A stretch of 64,000 nucleotides of DNA, taken from positions 124,001-188,000 of IMG/VR virus record IMGVR_UViG_3300045974_000132. The stretch is one strand, 5' to 3'. The DNA comes from a virus. Numbering within the stretch: the stretch's first letter is position 1; every line of letters begins with the position of its first letter. A program made the translations under genes and the position numbers. Under the pieces are notes generated by a model that had not been told where the DNA came from, searched no databases, and was given only the letters and a program-made list of their open reading frames with translations. Of the stretch, positions 1-8,797 are shown in pieces.

Positions 1-195
1 AATTTCCCCATCACGCATTAGAAGGGTGAAGTTATCCCCCTGTTCAACCCACTCAGATGCCTCTCTGAGGTTCATTCGATTAACGTTATTAGACTCTTCA
101 TGAGAACGTTGGCGAAAAGCAACCAAGTCTTCAGGTGTCACCTTAGACACAGGCACAATGCTCAAAGAGCCGGCCAAACTTATACTAAATTCCAT
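1..195 (-). CDS. Hypothetical protein, C-terminus beyond the window
   Basis: An open frame of 65 codons starts with ATG at 195 and runs off the left edge. A GAGG-type ribosome binding site lies about 8 nt upstream. The visible protein begins MEFSISLAGSLSIVPVSKV and continues with a charged helical stretch (EDLVAFRQRSHEESNNVNR). It is the downstream gene of the 444-833 and 200-451 pair, with only 4 nt between genes. I do not recognise a family. Confidence 0.6.
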   Translation of the reverse strand, partial: MEFSISLAGSLSIVPVSKVTPEDLVAFRQRSHEESNNVNRMNLREASEWVEQGDNFTLLMRDGEI

Positions 196-199
196 ATGC

Positions 200-451
200 C
201 TACCTCAGTAGGTTGTCGAGTTCGTCAACGTGTTTAACTACATCAGCAAACCCATAAGCAGCAGGCTGTCTGTATGCAGCAACAACAAGGCGTGCCGTTA
301 CTTTCAAGGAAATGTAGTGATTGCGATCAGCACACCCCGCGAGTTCCCATCGACTAAATCCGTGTAGCTTAAACCAGCTGCCAACCTTCTCAGCAGCTTC
401 AATAATGTCAGCGGGCACTTCAGGAATTATTACCGCAATAGGCTCAGACAT
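200..451 (-). CDS. Hypothetical protein, 83 aa
   Basis: The ATG at 451 overlaps the end of the upstream gene (stop at 444) and has AGGTG just upstream, so I prefer it over the in-frame GTG at 460. The protein is small and mixed alpha/beta with a central Trp-rich stretch (SWFKLHGFSRWELAGCADRN). No family recognised. The overlap suggests translational coupling. Confidence 0.65.
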   Translation of the reverse strand: MSEPIAVIIPEVPADIIEAAEKVGSWFKLHGFSRWELAGCADRNHYISLKVTARLVVAAYRQPAAYGFADVVKHVDELDNLLR

Positions 452-833
452 TTTTGTCACCTAGCCCTTCCTCACATTGAAACGCATCCTTGAGAGCTAG
501 TTGATACTCACTAGCAGCAACCTCTCGCATGAAGGTATCTCGTATTTCAGGTTGCACGCCTTCACAATCAGGACTAGTTAGGCGCATTGCTGCCCAGTCG
601 GTCTTGAAATTGACTGTAGTAAGATGCTCTGACAGAGTAGGGTGTTCTGCCCGAGACTTGATAATACGCATCGTCACAACACCGTTAGGCTCAATTTTAG
701 TTGCACCTAAGGATTTCAGTAGCTCTGAGTAGGGCCGATCAACAGGCTTTGTACTAAGGATATACGGAGGATACCTTTTAGAGATATCCTGTAGTTCTTG
801 AAACAGCTTTTCAATATCTTCATTCTCAGACAT
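444..833 (-). CDS. Hypothetical protein, 129 aa
   Basis: Acidic N-terminal helix (MSENEDIEKLFQELQDISKRY) followed by a mixed fold. It overlaps the next gene by 8 nt. No motif recognised. A hairpin lies between this gene and the helicase gene upstream, so it may belong to a separate transcript or depend on read-through. Confidence 0.65.
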   Translation of the reverse strand: MSENEDIEKLFQELQDISKRYPPYILSTKPVDRPYSELLKSLGATKIEPNGVVTMRIIKSRAEHPTLSEHLTTVNFKTDWAAMRLTSPDCEGVQPEIRDTFMREVAASEYQLALKDAFQCEEGLGDKNV

Positions 834-876
834 GAAATCACCTCAACGTTTTGTATTATGTTATCAAACGTAGGTA

Positions 877-908
877 GAGGGTTGGCACCTACTAAGATAC
901 CAACCCTC
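877..908 (-). terminator. Hairpin after the helicase gene, terminator-like but without a U tract
   Basis: A perfect 9-bp stem (GAGGGTTGG/CCAACCCTC) around a 14-nt loop lies 8 nt past the helicase stop codon. No T run follows on the minus strand, so it may be a processing or RNA-stability element and not an intrinsic terminator. Confidence 0.45.
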
Positions 909-916
909 TGTGCCCA

Positions 917-2329
917 TTACTTTTGCCCTGCTTCGTAATCTACTTCAACTTCATCATCGTTTAGGTTTAGATCATGCTCACCTTTACTGCGTGAAGAAGT
1001 ACGCTTGCTACCATTGCTTACGTTAACTTCGCCACCTTCTTTTGATGAACCGTCTACTGCTTCTTCTCCGTCCATGTTCTCGACAGACATAACTTCAAAC
1101 AGCTCCTTCAATTCAAACGGGAACAGTTCTTGGTCACGCGCCTTCAACTGGCGAATCGGAAGTACCTTGCTCTCACGCTGTTCGGGCTTGTAGTAGTTCC
1201 AAGTCCAGGCTGCGTCAGCATGTTCAAGCATACCCTTAGAGTACCGAATGCGATCATCATCACTGTCAAGCTGGGCAAGAAGAATAACAAGACAATTATT
1301 CTCACCACTAAACAACTTGCATTGTCGCACGACAGCAGATAGTGCCTTCCACTGATCCTTTTCATCTATACCGTCCAGTAGTGAAATGTAGTCAATGCCT
1401 ATTACTTTGTAACCATAAGGCTTGACCAGCGTTAGCAACTGCGTAATGTTGACACCGCGCTTCGGGCAGATGAAAGAGTATTGAGCATCATACTTCTCAC
1501 CATACCGATGTAACTTACGCCAAGCGCGTTTAGCTTCTGCCCGTTCTTCGTCTGACAAGGCTTTCTTAACGAATTTCCAATACGGAATCTTCGTCAAGCT
1601 GGACAATAAGCGGCGTGTAATCTTACGCTCATTCATTTCAAGCGAAACATTCGCTACGCTGATCTTGTTGATCCTATACATATTGGTCAACATGTTCATC
1701 AATAGCGTGGACTTACCACCAGAAGTAGTTGCTGCTAACAGCATTACACCCTCTGAAGGAACACCACCATTCTTTTCATCAATGTCTTTGAAGCCGCACT
1801 TGAGTAGGGCTTCATCTTCCATACTTAAAGCATCATCAACTAGGTCTATAGCATTCGCGTCACGACCGATTGAATGCACAAGATTACCTAGTTCATGCCT
1901 AGATCGAGTTGTCGTAAGGACGTTTGTAACCTCGTCTAGTAAGTCATCTACTTCTACCTCCGGCTTTTTAAGTTCATCAATGATGTCCTTGGCCATGTAA
2001 TATAAGGCACGAGTCTTTCGATACTTATCGAGAGCTTCTATTAGACGATGCGCTCTATCAACTGTTCTACAAGCAGGCACTTCGGACTCACGTAGAAGAT
2101 CCCGATACTCTTCATTCAGAGCAGGATCTTCTAGGAGTTCAGTATAGCCCAAAATAACAGACCGCTTCTTAGCAACATTGTGTAGTCGCTGATAAGCTGC
2201 CTTGCAAGGTTCATATTGAAAGAAGGTATCGTCTAGCCCACCCAACAGCAAAGCCTGCACTTCCTCGCGCGAGGAAGCACAGATACTTTTGATTGCTGTC
2301 TGTTCCAGTTTTTGGCTAAACAGTTTAAT
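917..2329 (-). CDS. DnaB-like replicative helicase with probable ATT start
   Basis: RecA-fold replicative helicase of the DnaB/T4 gp41 type, expected to unwind duplex DNA at the fork. Walker A is AATTSGGKST (mid-protein), followed by a Walker B-like region (YKVIGIDYISLLDG) and a Q-rich motif (LVILLAQLDSD). The first standard start is GTG at 2260, but an in-frame sequence upstream reads KLFSQKLEQTAIKSICASSR, which fits the N-terminal helical domain of phage DnaB proteins. That extension starts at ATT (2327-2329) 7 nt after GGGAG, giving 470 aa. The C-terminal 60 residues are charged and probably disordered. Family assignment is firm; the ATT start is inference. Confidence 0.85.
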   Translation of the reverse strand: MKLFSQKLEQTAIKSICASSREEVQALLLGGLDDTFFQYEPCKAAYQRLHNVAKKRSVILGYTELLEDPALNEEYRDLLRESEVPACRTVDRAHRLIEALDKYRKTRALYYMAKDIIDELKKPEVEVDDLLDEVTNVLTTTRSRHELGNLVHSIGRDANAIDLVDDALSMEDEALLKCGFKDIDEKNGGVPSEGVMLLAATTSGGKSTLLMNMLTNMYRINKISVANVSLEMNERKITRRLLSSLTKIPYWKFVKKALSDEERAEAKRAWRKLHRYGEKYDAQYSFICPKRGVNITQLLTLVKPYGYKVIGIDYISLLDGIDEKDQWKALSAVVRQCKLFSGENNCLVILLAQLDSDDDRIRYSKGMLEHADAAWTWNYYKPEQRESKVLPIRQLKARDQELFPFELKELFEVMSVENMDGEEAVDGSSKEGGEVNVSNGSKRTSSRSKGEHDLNLNDDEVEVDYEAGQK

Positions 2330-2343
2330 TTTGGTACTCCCAC

Positions 2344-2748
2344 TTATTTCTTATGCTGATAAATAGGAGGGATGAAGATTTGCAATTCAGGCATCTTCTC
2401 TTCTGTACGTCGCAACCACTCAATGAACTCATTGGGCGGAGGCTCTGTAACAGATACCTGCATGTCTCCGATCGGGCGGCCAGGAGCCTTCCAACGTTTA
2501 ACACATGCGAACATAGACCTTGAAATCAATCCCGCGATAGCTGCATCGAGTGCTGCTTCGGAGAGCATATACTCCCCACACAATAGAGCTTTTACAGAAT
2601 TGACAGTAAGACGTTCGTTCGCCTTGATCGTGTTGTAAACCATATACACAACAATCGAATGCTTAACCGTAGAATCCTCTGACGCAAGACCACAACTGAA
2701 GCGGTGCTTCAATTCGATCTTATCTAAAACAATTGTGTCAGTGGTCAT
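2344..2748 (-). CDS. Hypothetical protein, possible winged-helix fold
   Basis: 134 aa. Its start overlaps the stop of the sigma-like gene upstream (TAATG), implying coupled translation. Residues about 40-90 form helix-helix-turn-helix-like segments (VNSVKALLCGEYMLSEAAL, DAAIAGLISRSMF) followed by a basic strand region, suggesting a winged helix. It lies between the sigma-like gene and the helicase gene. No family recognised. Confidence 0.6.
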   Translation of the reverse strand: MTTDTIVLDKIELKHRFSCGLASEDSTVKHSIVVYMVYNTIKANERLTVNSVKALLCGEYMLSEAALDAAIAGLISRSMFACVKRWKAPGRPIGDMQVSVTEPPPNEFIEWLRRTEEKMPELQIFIPPIYQHKK

Positions 2749-3848
2749 TATGCCTCCATTAACTCACGCAAGCTTCCGAGGAAGGTTTCTACCTTGCCCG
2801 GTGTCACCTTTAGAAACTCTGCTACATACCCATTGAACTCATTTGCAGAGCAACGTGCTTGTACGTCCACGTTGTCTTCACTAGGCTTACACAGTTCTTC
2901 CTGCTTCAGCCAATCGGTGAACTCTGCGTCTTCTTTACCCATGAGCAAGGATATGAAGCGATACTTTTTCTTACGATGCTTAACTGAGTTCAACACCTCA
3001 GAGACACTGAACTCCAACTCAAACTTAGTGTGCGCATCATTGGCAACGTTTAGGATGTCGACAGGGTTGCCGTCTTCATCTACGCCCGTATGAACTTGAT
3101 TCTGTGAAACACACAACAAGCTGAATTGGTTCTCATTGTTTTTATCACTACCTACATTTACCAATCGACCACGCTTTTGTGAAGTGTGACTCTTGATAAT
3201 ATTGATGGCATGATTATGTACAGCCCTCTTAAGGTAGTTGATGATGTGAAGCTCAGTTGCTTGAGCGGGAATCAACGAGTAGAAGGATTGAAGCACCTTC
3301 GTACTAAGGTCACTGTGCATATCCTCAAAAGTAATATTGTCGGATTTAACAATGAACCGAAGCTTCTTGTAACTGATAAACTTGATGTACTTCAGAATCG
3401 AAGGATAGATACGTGTGAATAATGTGTCAATCTCCTTTGGGTCTAATAGAACATTGTTCCTACCTACTTTCCTACCTGCTTGACACAGGGCGCGACGGAA
3501 CCAACCGTTTTCACTGAACAAGGTGTACACCATGAACGTGTCGTTTCGTGTGATCCCAAGAAGCGCGCCTAAGGAGAATGCGTCTTCCTTAGTAGGGCTT
3601 TTCATTCTTGCTAGGCGTAGAGAAAACAGCTTCAGGTCGAGATTCGCATAGCGTTGATCTTGAATCGACAACCTGAATAGCTTTGCACTGTACTCACTAC
3701 AATAAGGCTTGATGTACTCCTGATATTCAAACGCAGAAGAACTACCTACGAGATACAGGATACTCTCTGCATACGTATAAACAAATGCCTCACTGTCTGG
3801 TTCAACGTACAAGCCAGCTTTTACTACCCCATATAAACCTTTTGCCAT
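2748..3848 (-). CDS. Putative sigma-factor-like protein
   Basis: 366 aa. Residues about 165-225 carry a pattern typical of sigma region 2: a helix with FEDMHSDLSTKVLQSFY, a segment ending INYLKRAVHNHAINIIKSH, then a basic turn SQKRGRL. Many large phages encode diverg sigma-like proteins that recruit RNA polymerase to phage promoters. The C-terminal 60 residues (CKPSEDNVDVQ to VEAFL-like helices) could be a second DNA-binding part. It heads an operon that continues into 2344-2748 and probably the helicase. The assignment rests on weak similarity; a profile comparison with sigma-70 region 2 would decide. Confidence 0.45.
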   Translation of the reverse strand: MAKGLYGVVKAGLYVEPDSEAFVYTYAESILYLVGSSSAFEYQEYIKPYCSEYSAKLFRLSIQDQRYANLDLKLFSLRLARMKSPTKEDAFSLGALLGITRNDTFMVYTLFSENGWFRRALCQAGRKVGRNNVLLDPKEIDTLFTRIYPSILKYIKFISYKKLRFIVKSDNITFEDMHSDLSTKVLQSFYSLIPAQATELHIINYLKRAVHNHAINIIKSHTSQKRGRLVNVGSDKNNENQFSLLCVSQNQVHTGVDEDGNPVDILNVANDAHTKFELEFSVSEVLNSVKHRKKKYRFISLLMGKEDAEFTDWLKQEELCKPSEDNVDVQARCSANEFNGYVAEFLKVTPGKVETFLGSLRELMEA

Positions 3849-3886
3849 ATTTTACTCCCACTGCTGATGCTGCGCTTGTTAGACAA

Positions 3887-4609
3887 TCAATAATGGAAAG
3901 TAATTTCTGCGCCTTCCTTGACGTCCTTCTTACGCTTTGCAGTGGGTGTTCGACCGATGATACCGCGTGCCATACGTGACACTATAGATACCAAGTCGTC
4001 TTCACTTGACTTCTTCTTTGTTACTTGCTTACGCATGGGTTGTTCGCTGTTGGCTACTTCATCCAACTTAGCAATATGCCCACGAATATATTCTGGCCCG
4101 CCTTCAGGGTCGTCGCGCTTCTTGGAAGCAAGCATCGCTTCACGAATAGGCTTAAACTTTGCGACAGTGAAAAGGGTATTACCTTCCTCGTCATTCAAAA
4201 CAGACAAGAACATCTTGCCAGAATCACCTACGATACGAACATACTCCTTGTCAGCATACAAAACATAACCGATCAAGAAGTTGCTAAGGTAGTTGCGATT
4301 ACTGCTACCTGTGAAACGAACATAAACTTTCTGCATGAAACGCCAGCCTGCTTTGCGCGTGTTACGCTCCGCGTGGAGTACGGCGCCTAGCGTTTGTAAT
4401 TCATTTGCAGACATGCCATGGACGGCTTCAGCCATCTTGTGCATACGATCAATCTTTTGCCCAGAACCAACCAACGTGAACATATCAGGCTTATACGTGT
4501 TGCAAGCCTTATTAGTGGGAATCTTGCCTAGATCAGAGCAGCGGCGTTCAAAACAACGCTCACGATTTAAATACAGGCAGGAACCACAGTTCAGGTTTTG
4601 TTTGCTCAT
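3887..4609 (-). CDS. Hypothetical protein with N-terminal Cys cluster
   Basis: 240 aa. The first 40 residues contain six Cys (CGSC, ERC, ERRC, KAC), probably a zinc-binding module. The middle resembles a beta-rich domain (FLIGYVLYADKEYVRIVGD). The C-terminus is basic. The start overlaps the HNH gene by 50 nt. Function unknown; nucleic-acid binding is plausible given zinc-type spacing and basic tail. Confidence 0.65.
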   Translation of the reverse strand: MSKQNLNCGSCLYLNRERCFERRCSDLGKIPTNKACNTYKPDMFTLVGSGQKIDRMHKMAEAVHGMSANELQTLGAVLHAERNTRKAGWRFMQKVYVRFTGSSNRNYLSNFLIGYVLYADKEYVRIVGDSGKMFLSVLNDEEGNTLFTVAKFKPIREAMLASKKRDDPEGGPEYIRGHIAKLDEVANSEQPMRKQVTKKKSSEDDLVSIVSRMARGIIGRTPTAKRKKDVKEGAEITFHY

Positions 4610-5051
4610 TTTTGATACCCTTCTTCGCTAGAGTAAATTTGATGCAATACTCTAGAGCCTTATCTTGCGAGGTACCTAAATCTTTTGCCAGGATCTTAAA
4701 TAGGTGCCAATCCTGGTTACTTAATGTTGTACTTACAAGATGCTCCAGAGAGTCGGAGTTAGGAACATCTGTAAGGAAAGCTTGGACAAGCACTTCAACC
4801 CAGCGGGTTGCACGGGCCTCTTCTTCGGGTGTAGACCAGAAGCTTGTGGTACGGCGTATACGTTTTGGGTTGTTGATGCAGGAGACTAAATACATTGCGT
4901 TAGCATGGAGAATATTGTGGCAGCTACTACAAAGTATTATCTGTAAGCTGTCCCTACCGCCTCTAGCTTGTGGGACAGTGTGATGGCTGTGCATAACAGA
5001 TTCGTGAATATCACAAATCACACAGGAGTCATGGGTAATTAAACTCGGCAC
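4560..5051 (-). CDS. HNH nuclease domain protein
   Basis: 163 aa. The N-terminal 55 residues show an HNH/zinc finger nuclease core: CVICD, then HSHHTVPQARGG, then CSSCHNILHA, with paired Cys for zinc and the His-His catalytic site. The C-terminal 100 residues are a helical extension. It overlaps the next gene by 50 nt, as expected for an established resident gene. It could be a free-standing homing endonuclease or a phage nuclease; no intron or intein is visible beside it. Confidence 0.75.
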   Translation of the reverse strand: MPSLITHDSCVICDIHESVMHSHHTVPQARGGRDSLQIILCSSCHNILHANAMYLVSCINNPKRIRRTTSFWSTPEEEARATRWVEVLVQAFLTDVPNSDSLEHLVSTTLSNQDWHLFKILAKDLGTSQDKALEYCIKFTLAKKGIKNEQTKPELWFLPVFKS

Positions 5052-5097
5052 ACTACACCTCTAACTAGGAGACTATACTACAAGGTAGGACAGAGTA

Positions 5098-6063
5098 TCA
5101 GAAGGGAAGCCCCCACTTGACGGTACTGGCGTTACGACCGGAGAGCGCGATACGCATCAATGCACTCATTTTCGGCTTTGGCAAAACCCAATACATCTGG
5201 ATGTCAGCCTTACGCGGATTACCGACTGGTTGATCGGATACAAATTCGTAATCACGACCGCTCTTTTCATTCACAAGACTAACTACACTCTCAGCATAAG
5301 CTAAGGGCGTCAAACCTACGCGCTTGGCTTTTGCTTCAGAGATAGCGACCAACACTTGGTCGAGTAGTACCGCATAGCCCTCAATGAGGACATGCTCAAT
5401 ACCTAAGTCTTTGAACGTTTTGGGGTTGTTCATTTGGTAATTGGAGAAGATGGGTACGATGGGCATACGGATCAATTGAAAATCCGTTTTGAATGTTGTA
5501 GGCAATTTCTCTCGCATTTGGGCGAGGCCATGCAATTGCGTTACAGTAGCCACATCGGTGATCTCACCTGTCGGAGGCCCGGACGTTGCATCCTGGGTCT
5601 TAACGGCTTGCTTAACAACTGTCAGTGCTTCCTTCATGTCAGCGGACTTAGACAGTGCAGCCTTTAGGGACTCTTGTTCAGCAGACAGAACAACAGCTTT
5701 AGCCTTATTGGCTTCCTCTTTTTCAATTTCGACAGAGAGACTAGAACACACGTTCGGATAGAACCGAGTACGCAGAGTGTTCAGAGTGCCACGGAATTCA
5801 CTCCGCGACATATCGCCTGAAGATAAGCCTTCAAGCGTGCCGTCAATAATATTGAAGACGGCTTTTAGATTTTTTCTTACATCAATAAACTTACGTTTTT
5901 CATTGTCCGTAAGGTGCGATAGGGTAGTGCTAACAGACTCCTTCAGGTTTGTCAGTCTCTTGCTAATGACTGAGCGTTTCTTTTCGGAAGAACACGAGGT
6001 CATCGTATCTTCAAGTAAACCGGCAACTTCTTGGATAAGTTGAACGGTAGTTTTTTTGACCAT
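5098..6063 (-). CDS. Hypothetical protein, 321 aa
   Basis: I start it at the ATG at 6063, preceded by a GGTTGGA-type site, although an in-frame ATG exists at 6120 inside the leader hairpin. The N-terminal half is strongly helical and charged (likely coiled coil), and the C-terminal half is mixed. Its leader carries the phage promoter-like motif at 6136-6148 and a 10-bp hairpin. No family recognised. Confidence 0.7.
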   Translation of the reverse strand: MVKKTTVQLIQEVAGLLEDTMTSCSSEKKRSVISKRLTNLKESVSTTLSHLTDNEKRKFIDVRKNLKAVFNIIDGTLEGLSSGDMSRSEFRGTLNTLRTRFYPNVCSSLSVEIEKEEANKAKAVVLSAEQESLKAALSKSADMKEALTVVKQAVKTQDATSGPPTGEITDVATVTQLHGLAQMREKLPTTFKTDFQLIRMPIVPIFSNYQMNNPKTFKDLGIEHVLIEGYAVLLDQVLVAISEAKAKRVGLTPLAYAESVVSLVNEKSGRDYEFVSDQPVGNPRKADIQMYWVLPKPKMSALMRIALSGRNASTVKWGLPF

Positions 6064-6097
6064 GATGATTCCAACCTTTATTCTTGGTGGCAGTTTA

Positions 6098-6148
6098 AGT
6101 AGATGTATAAAGCTCCCCATTACATCTACTGGTTTGTATAAATTAGAA
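6098..6148 (-). promoter_or_regulatory. Promoter-like motif (TTCTAATTTATAC) plus leader hairpin
   Basis: On the minus strand TTCTAATTTATAC (6136-6148) is one of the recurrent phage promoter-like motifs in this window. It is followed by a perfect 10-bp hairpin (AGTAGATGTA/TACATCTACT, 6098-6130) in the leader of the 5098-6063 gene. Here both hairpin arms lie downstream of the motif, unlike the riboregulated sites at 13.1, 26.7, 41.9 and 46.0 kb. Confidence 0.5.
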
Positions 6149-6216
6149 TGCCTTCATTTCAGACGAATACGTTACGATGCGCCTCTGCATCTGTACCGCC
6201 TTAGATAAGAGCTAAA

Positions 6217-7638
6217 CTAAAATGCCTTTATATCAAGAGTTTTCAGATCCCGTACTACCCGAACTGGGAGTATCTTCAACTCTTGTTGCAGCTTTTTGAT
6301 GCTAAGTTCGGCCTCCTTAATTGCCGATTTAAGTTTAGATGCCTCAAGTGACTTTAGTTGCCTTACTTTCAGATCGAGGATTTCATTTGCTTCTTCTGGA
6401 GTTATCTTCAACTTCGTTACCAGATAAGCAGTAGAGTCTTCTACCTTCAAAGATGCAATAATCACAGCAAGATTGAGGACCGCAAGCAGAGTTACGTTCA
6501 ACCTACGTAACTTCTTTTCCTCCAATGAGATTAGATAATGAACTACCTTACGTTCCATTTCGATGCGCCAGCTGCACCATTCATGAATCAAGGTAGCTAC
6601 GTCAGAACGTCGGAACGATACGCCTTTAAGTTGTCGATCCGTAACTCCTATATCATAGGATTGTGTTCGTGTTATTTCCTTCTCAACTACTGGAAGTACA
6701 TCTTCCAGCTTTAGGTTTCTCATATAGGTTATTTCAAATCTAAAGCCCTTCTTGTCTGAAACATCTGACACCGATTGGATCATCGGTTTAGCCAAAAGGT
6801 TCTTACTGAGAGTTGCCCAACTAGCCTTTGAAATCAACCCGGGTGCTGCGGATGTTAATGCGATGATGCGCTTTGCTTCATCTACTTCCAGAATCGGTCG
6901 AAATGATATACTGCCCTTGCCGGTTTTAAAGAATGCAAGTTTTGTTTTCCGATCCGATATACACTCGCCGCCGTATGCAAAGTTAAAGTCCAAGTTATCT
7001 AAGCACAGCTTTGGTGTAATCTTGATGCCTTCTAAACACATTACAACTAGGTCCAGAACACCCTTGATACCGAACGATGGGCATTCTGCGCTCATACCGA
7101 AAGCGATTGACACGCTGCCGTTCAACAACAAAACGGGAAGCTTGACAGGTAGCACTAACGGCATTCGATCATCACCGCTGAAGTTAGGCACATAGTCTGT
7201 CACCGCCAGATACGTCGGATCGAGCATGTACTTCGTTGCAAACGTTGACAACCTTGCTTCAGTATAACGGTAAGCAGCAGGAGGGTCGATGTTATCTCCC
7301 CAATTGCCGAAACCTTCTACTAAGGGAATAGGCGTGTTGCGTGTTGCCCAATCCCCTTTCTCATTCTTCGTACCTGCGATACCAACCATCGCGTCATACG
7401 TTGAAGAGTCACCGTGTGGGTGGAACTTACCTAATACCTCACCTACAGTACGAGCAGCTTTCTTGAAAGGCCCTGAGTCTTTCAACCCTAGTCCATACAA
7501 CGCCCATAGAACACAGCGATGGACAGGCTTAAGGCCGTCACGAAAATCAGGAACTGCTCGTTGCATAACAACCTCTTGTCCATAAGACAAAAGATTACGT
7601 GCTGTTATGGAAGATAAAGATTCAGTTTGGTGTGTCAC
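6217..7638 (-). CDS. Type II DNA topoisomerase, GyrA/ParC-like medium subunit
   Basis: 473 aa, close in size to the T4 gp52 subunit. It forms the DNA-breaking and rejoining half of the enzyme, working with the large subunit encoded at 10617-12245 and 8798-9523. The start region (VPDFRDGLKPVHRCVLWALY) is the classic GyrA motif, and YRYTEARLS contains the catalytic tyrosine. A long coiled-coil segment follows, and the beta-pinwheel tail of bacterial GyrA is absent, as in T4. Translation appears to begin at GTG (7636-7638). It is separated from the large subunit by two orphan genes. Confidence 0.93.
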   Translation of the reverse strand: MTHQTESLSSITARNLLSYGQEVVMQRAVPDFRDGLKPVHRCVLWALYGLGLKDSGPFKKAARTVGEVLGKFHPHGDSSTYDAMVGIAGTKNEKGDWATRNTPIPLVEGFGNWGDNIDPPAAYRYTEARLSTFATKYMLDPTYLAVTDYVPNFSGDDRMPLVLPVKLPVLLLNGSVSIAFGMSAECPSFGIKGVLDLVVMCLEGIKITPKLCLDNLDFNFAYGGECISDRKTKLAFFKTGKGSISFRPILEVDEAKRIIALTSAAPGLISKASWATLSKNLLAKPMIQSVSDVSDKKGFRFEITYMRNLKLEDVLPVVEKEITRTQSYDIGVTDRQLKGVSFRRSDVATLIHEWCSWRIEMERKVVHYLISLEEKKLRRLNVTLLAVLNLAVIIASLKVEDSTAYLVTKLKITPEEANEILDLKVRQLKSLEASKLKSAIKEAELSIKKLQQELKILPVRVVRDLKTLDIKAF

Positions 7639-7661
7639 GGTATTTTTCTTATTTCAAGAAA

Positions 7662-7697
7662 CGACAAAAGGCCGAGGCTCAATTACGAGTCTCAGCC
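7662..7697 (-). terminator. Intrinsic terminator
   Basis: On the minus strand a GC-rich stem (GGCTGAG/CTCGGCC with one G-U pair and an inner CTC/GAG) is followed by TTTTGTC. It directly follows the stop of the 7710-8138 gene and precedes the topoisomerase GTG start. Confidence 0.7.
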
Positions 7698-7709
7698 GAC
7701 GAATTTTAC

Positions 7710-8138
7710 TTATCCGGCGCGCTGTGTAACGGCCGCCGTTATATCTGATACCTTTGGAGCAGCTTCTACTTGTGCTTTGGTAGCACAGTCTTCTGCACTT
7801 GTAGGGACTGCCAACAGGACGGGCGCTTCAACGTCCCCTATAAGCTTGATGCAAAGATCAATTTCTGCCAGACGAACCAACTTCGATTTGCCGAAGACGA
7901 TCTTCTCACCCAATGCAGCACCTAGCTCGCCCCGCGCTAGGTTGTAGTCTTGAACGCATAGAGCCGTTGTCTTCCCAACTTTCAGGAAGGTATCCTTTTG
8001 GAATACGAAGGGCGTTCCCACATGCACATACTCGAATCGCACCGACGTTGCCGACAGCTTGCCGTTCAGGAGGAGCAACTTAGGTTCAGGAACTACAACC
8101 TTACGTGCTTTGGAGGATTCCTTTTTGTTCTTTGCCAT
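7710..8138 (-). CDS. Hypothetical protein, 142 aa
   Basis: Start chosen at ATG 8138, with AGGATG 7 nt upstream. Basic N-terminal tail (MAKNKKESSKARKVV) then a beta-rich domain. It is the first gene after the strong promoter at 8268-8296 and ends at an intrinsic terminator, so it appears to be an independent highly transcribed unit. Function unknown. Confidence 0.7.
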   Translation of the reverse strand: MAKNKKESSKARKVVVPEPKLLLLNGKLSATSVRFEYVHVGTPFVFQKDTFLKVGKTTALCVQDYNLARGELGAALGEKIVFGKSKLVRLAEIDLCIKLIGDVEAPVLLAVPTSAEDCATKAQVEAAPKVSDITAAVTQRAG

Positions 8139-8267
8139 TTTGTTACATCCTAGGATGTTTTCCATTTACAAAGGAACTTGGCATTTGCGAAACGGAAAAA
8201 ATTCAAATGTCAAGTTTGCAGATCACACGCATGATTTCGCTTCTCTTCGAGACCTGTGCGTGTCGTA

Positions 8268-8296
8268 ATTATACAGTATTCTTTACAGTTTGTCAA
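8268..8296 (-). promoter_or_regulatory. Consensus sigma70 promoter
   Basis: On the minus strand: TTGACA (8291-8296), 17-nt spacer, TATAAT (8268-8273). Both boxes are perfect consensus. It would be read by unmodified host RNA polymerase, i.e. an early promoter. Transcription would begin about 125 nt upstream of the 7710-8138 start codon. Confidence 0.88.
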
Positions 8297-8317
8297 GCCC
8301 GTTGTAAGTCATTGATT

Positions 8318-8788
8318 TTAAAGACTTTTAGAAACTAGCTTTTCGTCATGCGCTATAAGGAGCAAGTCTTTGATGATCGAGCCCACGCTTTCCTTATCGG
8401 TACTGAGAACATGGCATATGAAATCCTTGCCGTATTCCTTAATCCGGGAAGCTGCCAATTCATGTGCCTTCCGATTGCTTAGTTCAACCCGTTTCTTCAA
8501 ATGGGAATACCTGGGATCACGATGGATGGACTTTATGCTAGTGGGTAGAATCTTACTCGCATCCTCATACATTTCCAAAAGGGTTTTCTGAGCATTAGCT
8601 TCGCCCCGGACTTCCTTCATACGCTTTGCATAGTCAATAAAGGCCGGTAGTACATGCTTCAGTTCATCCTCGGCGGTCTTGCTGTCCGTAAGATAGACAC
8701 GGACGAAAGACATGAATACCTGAAACAAAATAGAGGTTGCTTCTGAGGGATGTTCTTTGTCAGACGACGTAGAGATTATGATCTCCAT
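8318..8788 (-). CDS. Hypothetical helical protein, 156 aa
   Basis: Almost entirely alpha-helical by composition, with a good AAGGAAG ribosome site. It directly follows the C-terminal topoisomerase fragment (9 nt gap) and so belongs to the topoisomerase operon. No family recognised. Confidence 0.65.
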   Translation of the reverse strand: MEIIISTSSDKEHPSEATSILFQVFMSFVRVYLTDSKTAEDELKHVLPAFIDYAKRMKEVRGEANAQKTLLEMYEDASKILPTSIKSIHRDPRYSHLKKRVELSNRKAHELAASRIKEYGKDFICHVLSTDKESVGSIIKDLLLIAHDEKLVSKSL

Positions 8789-8797
8789 GATACTTCC

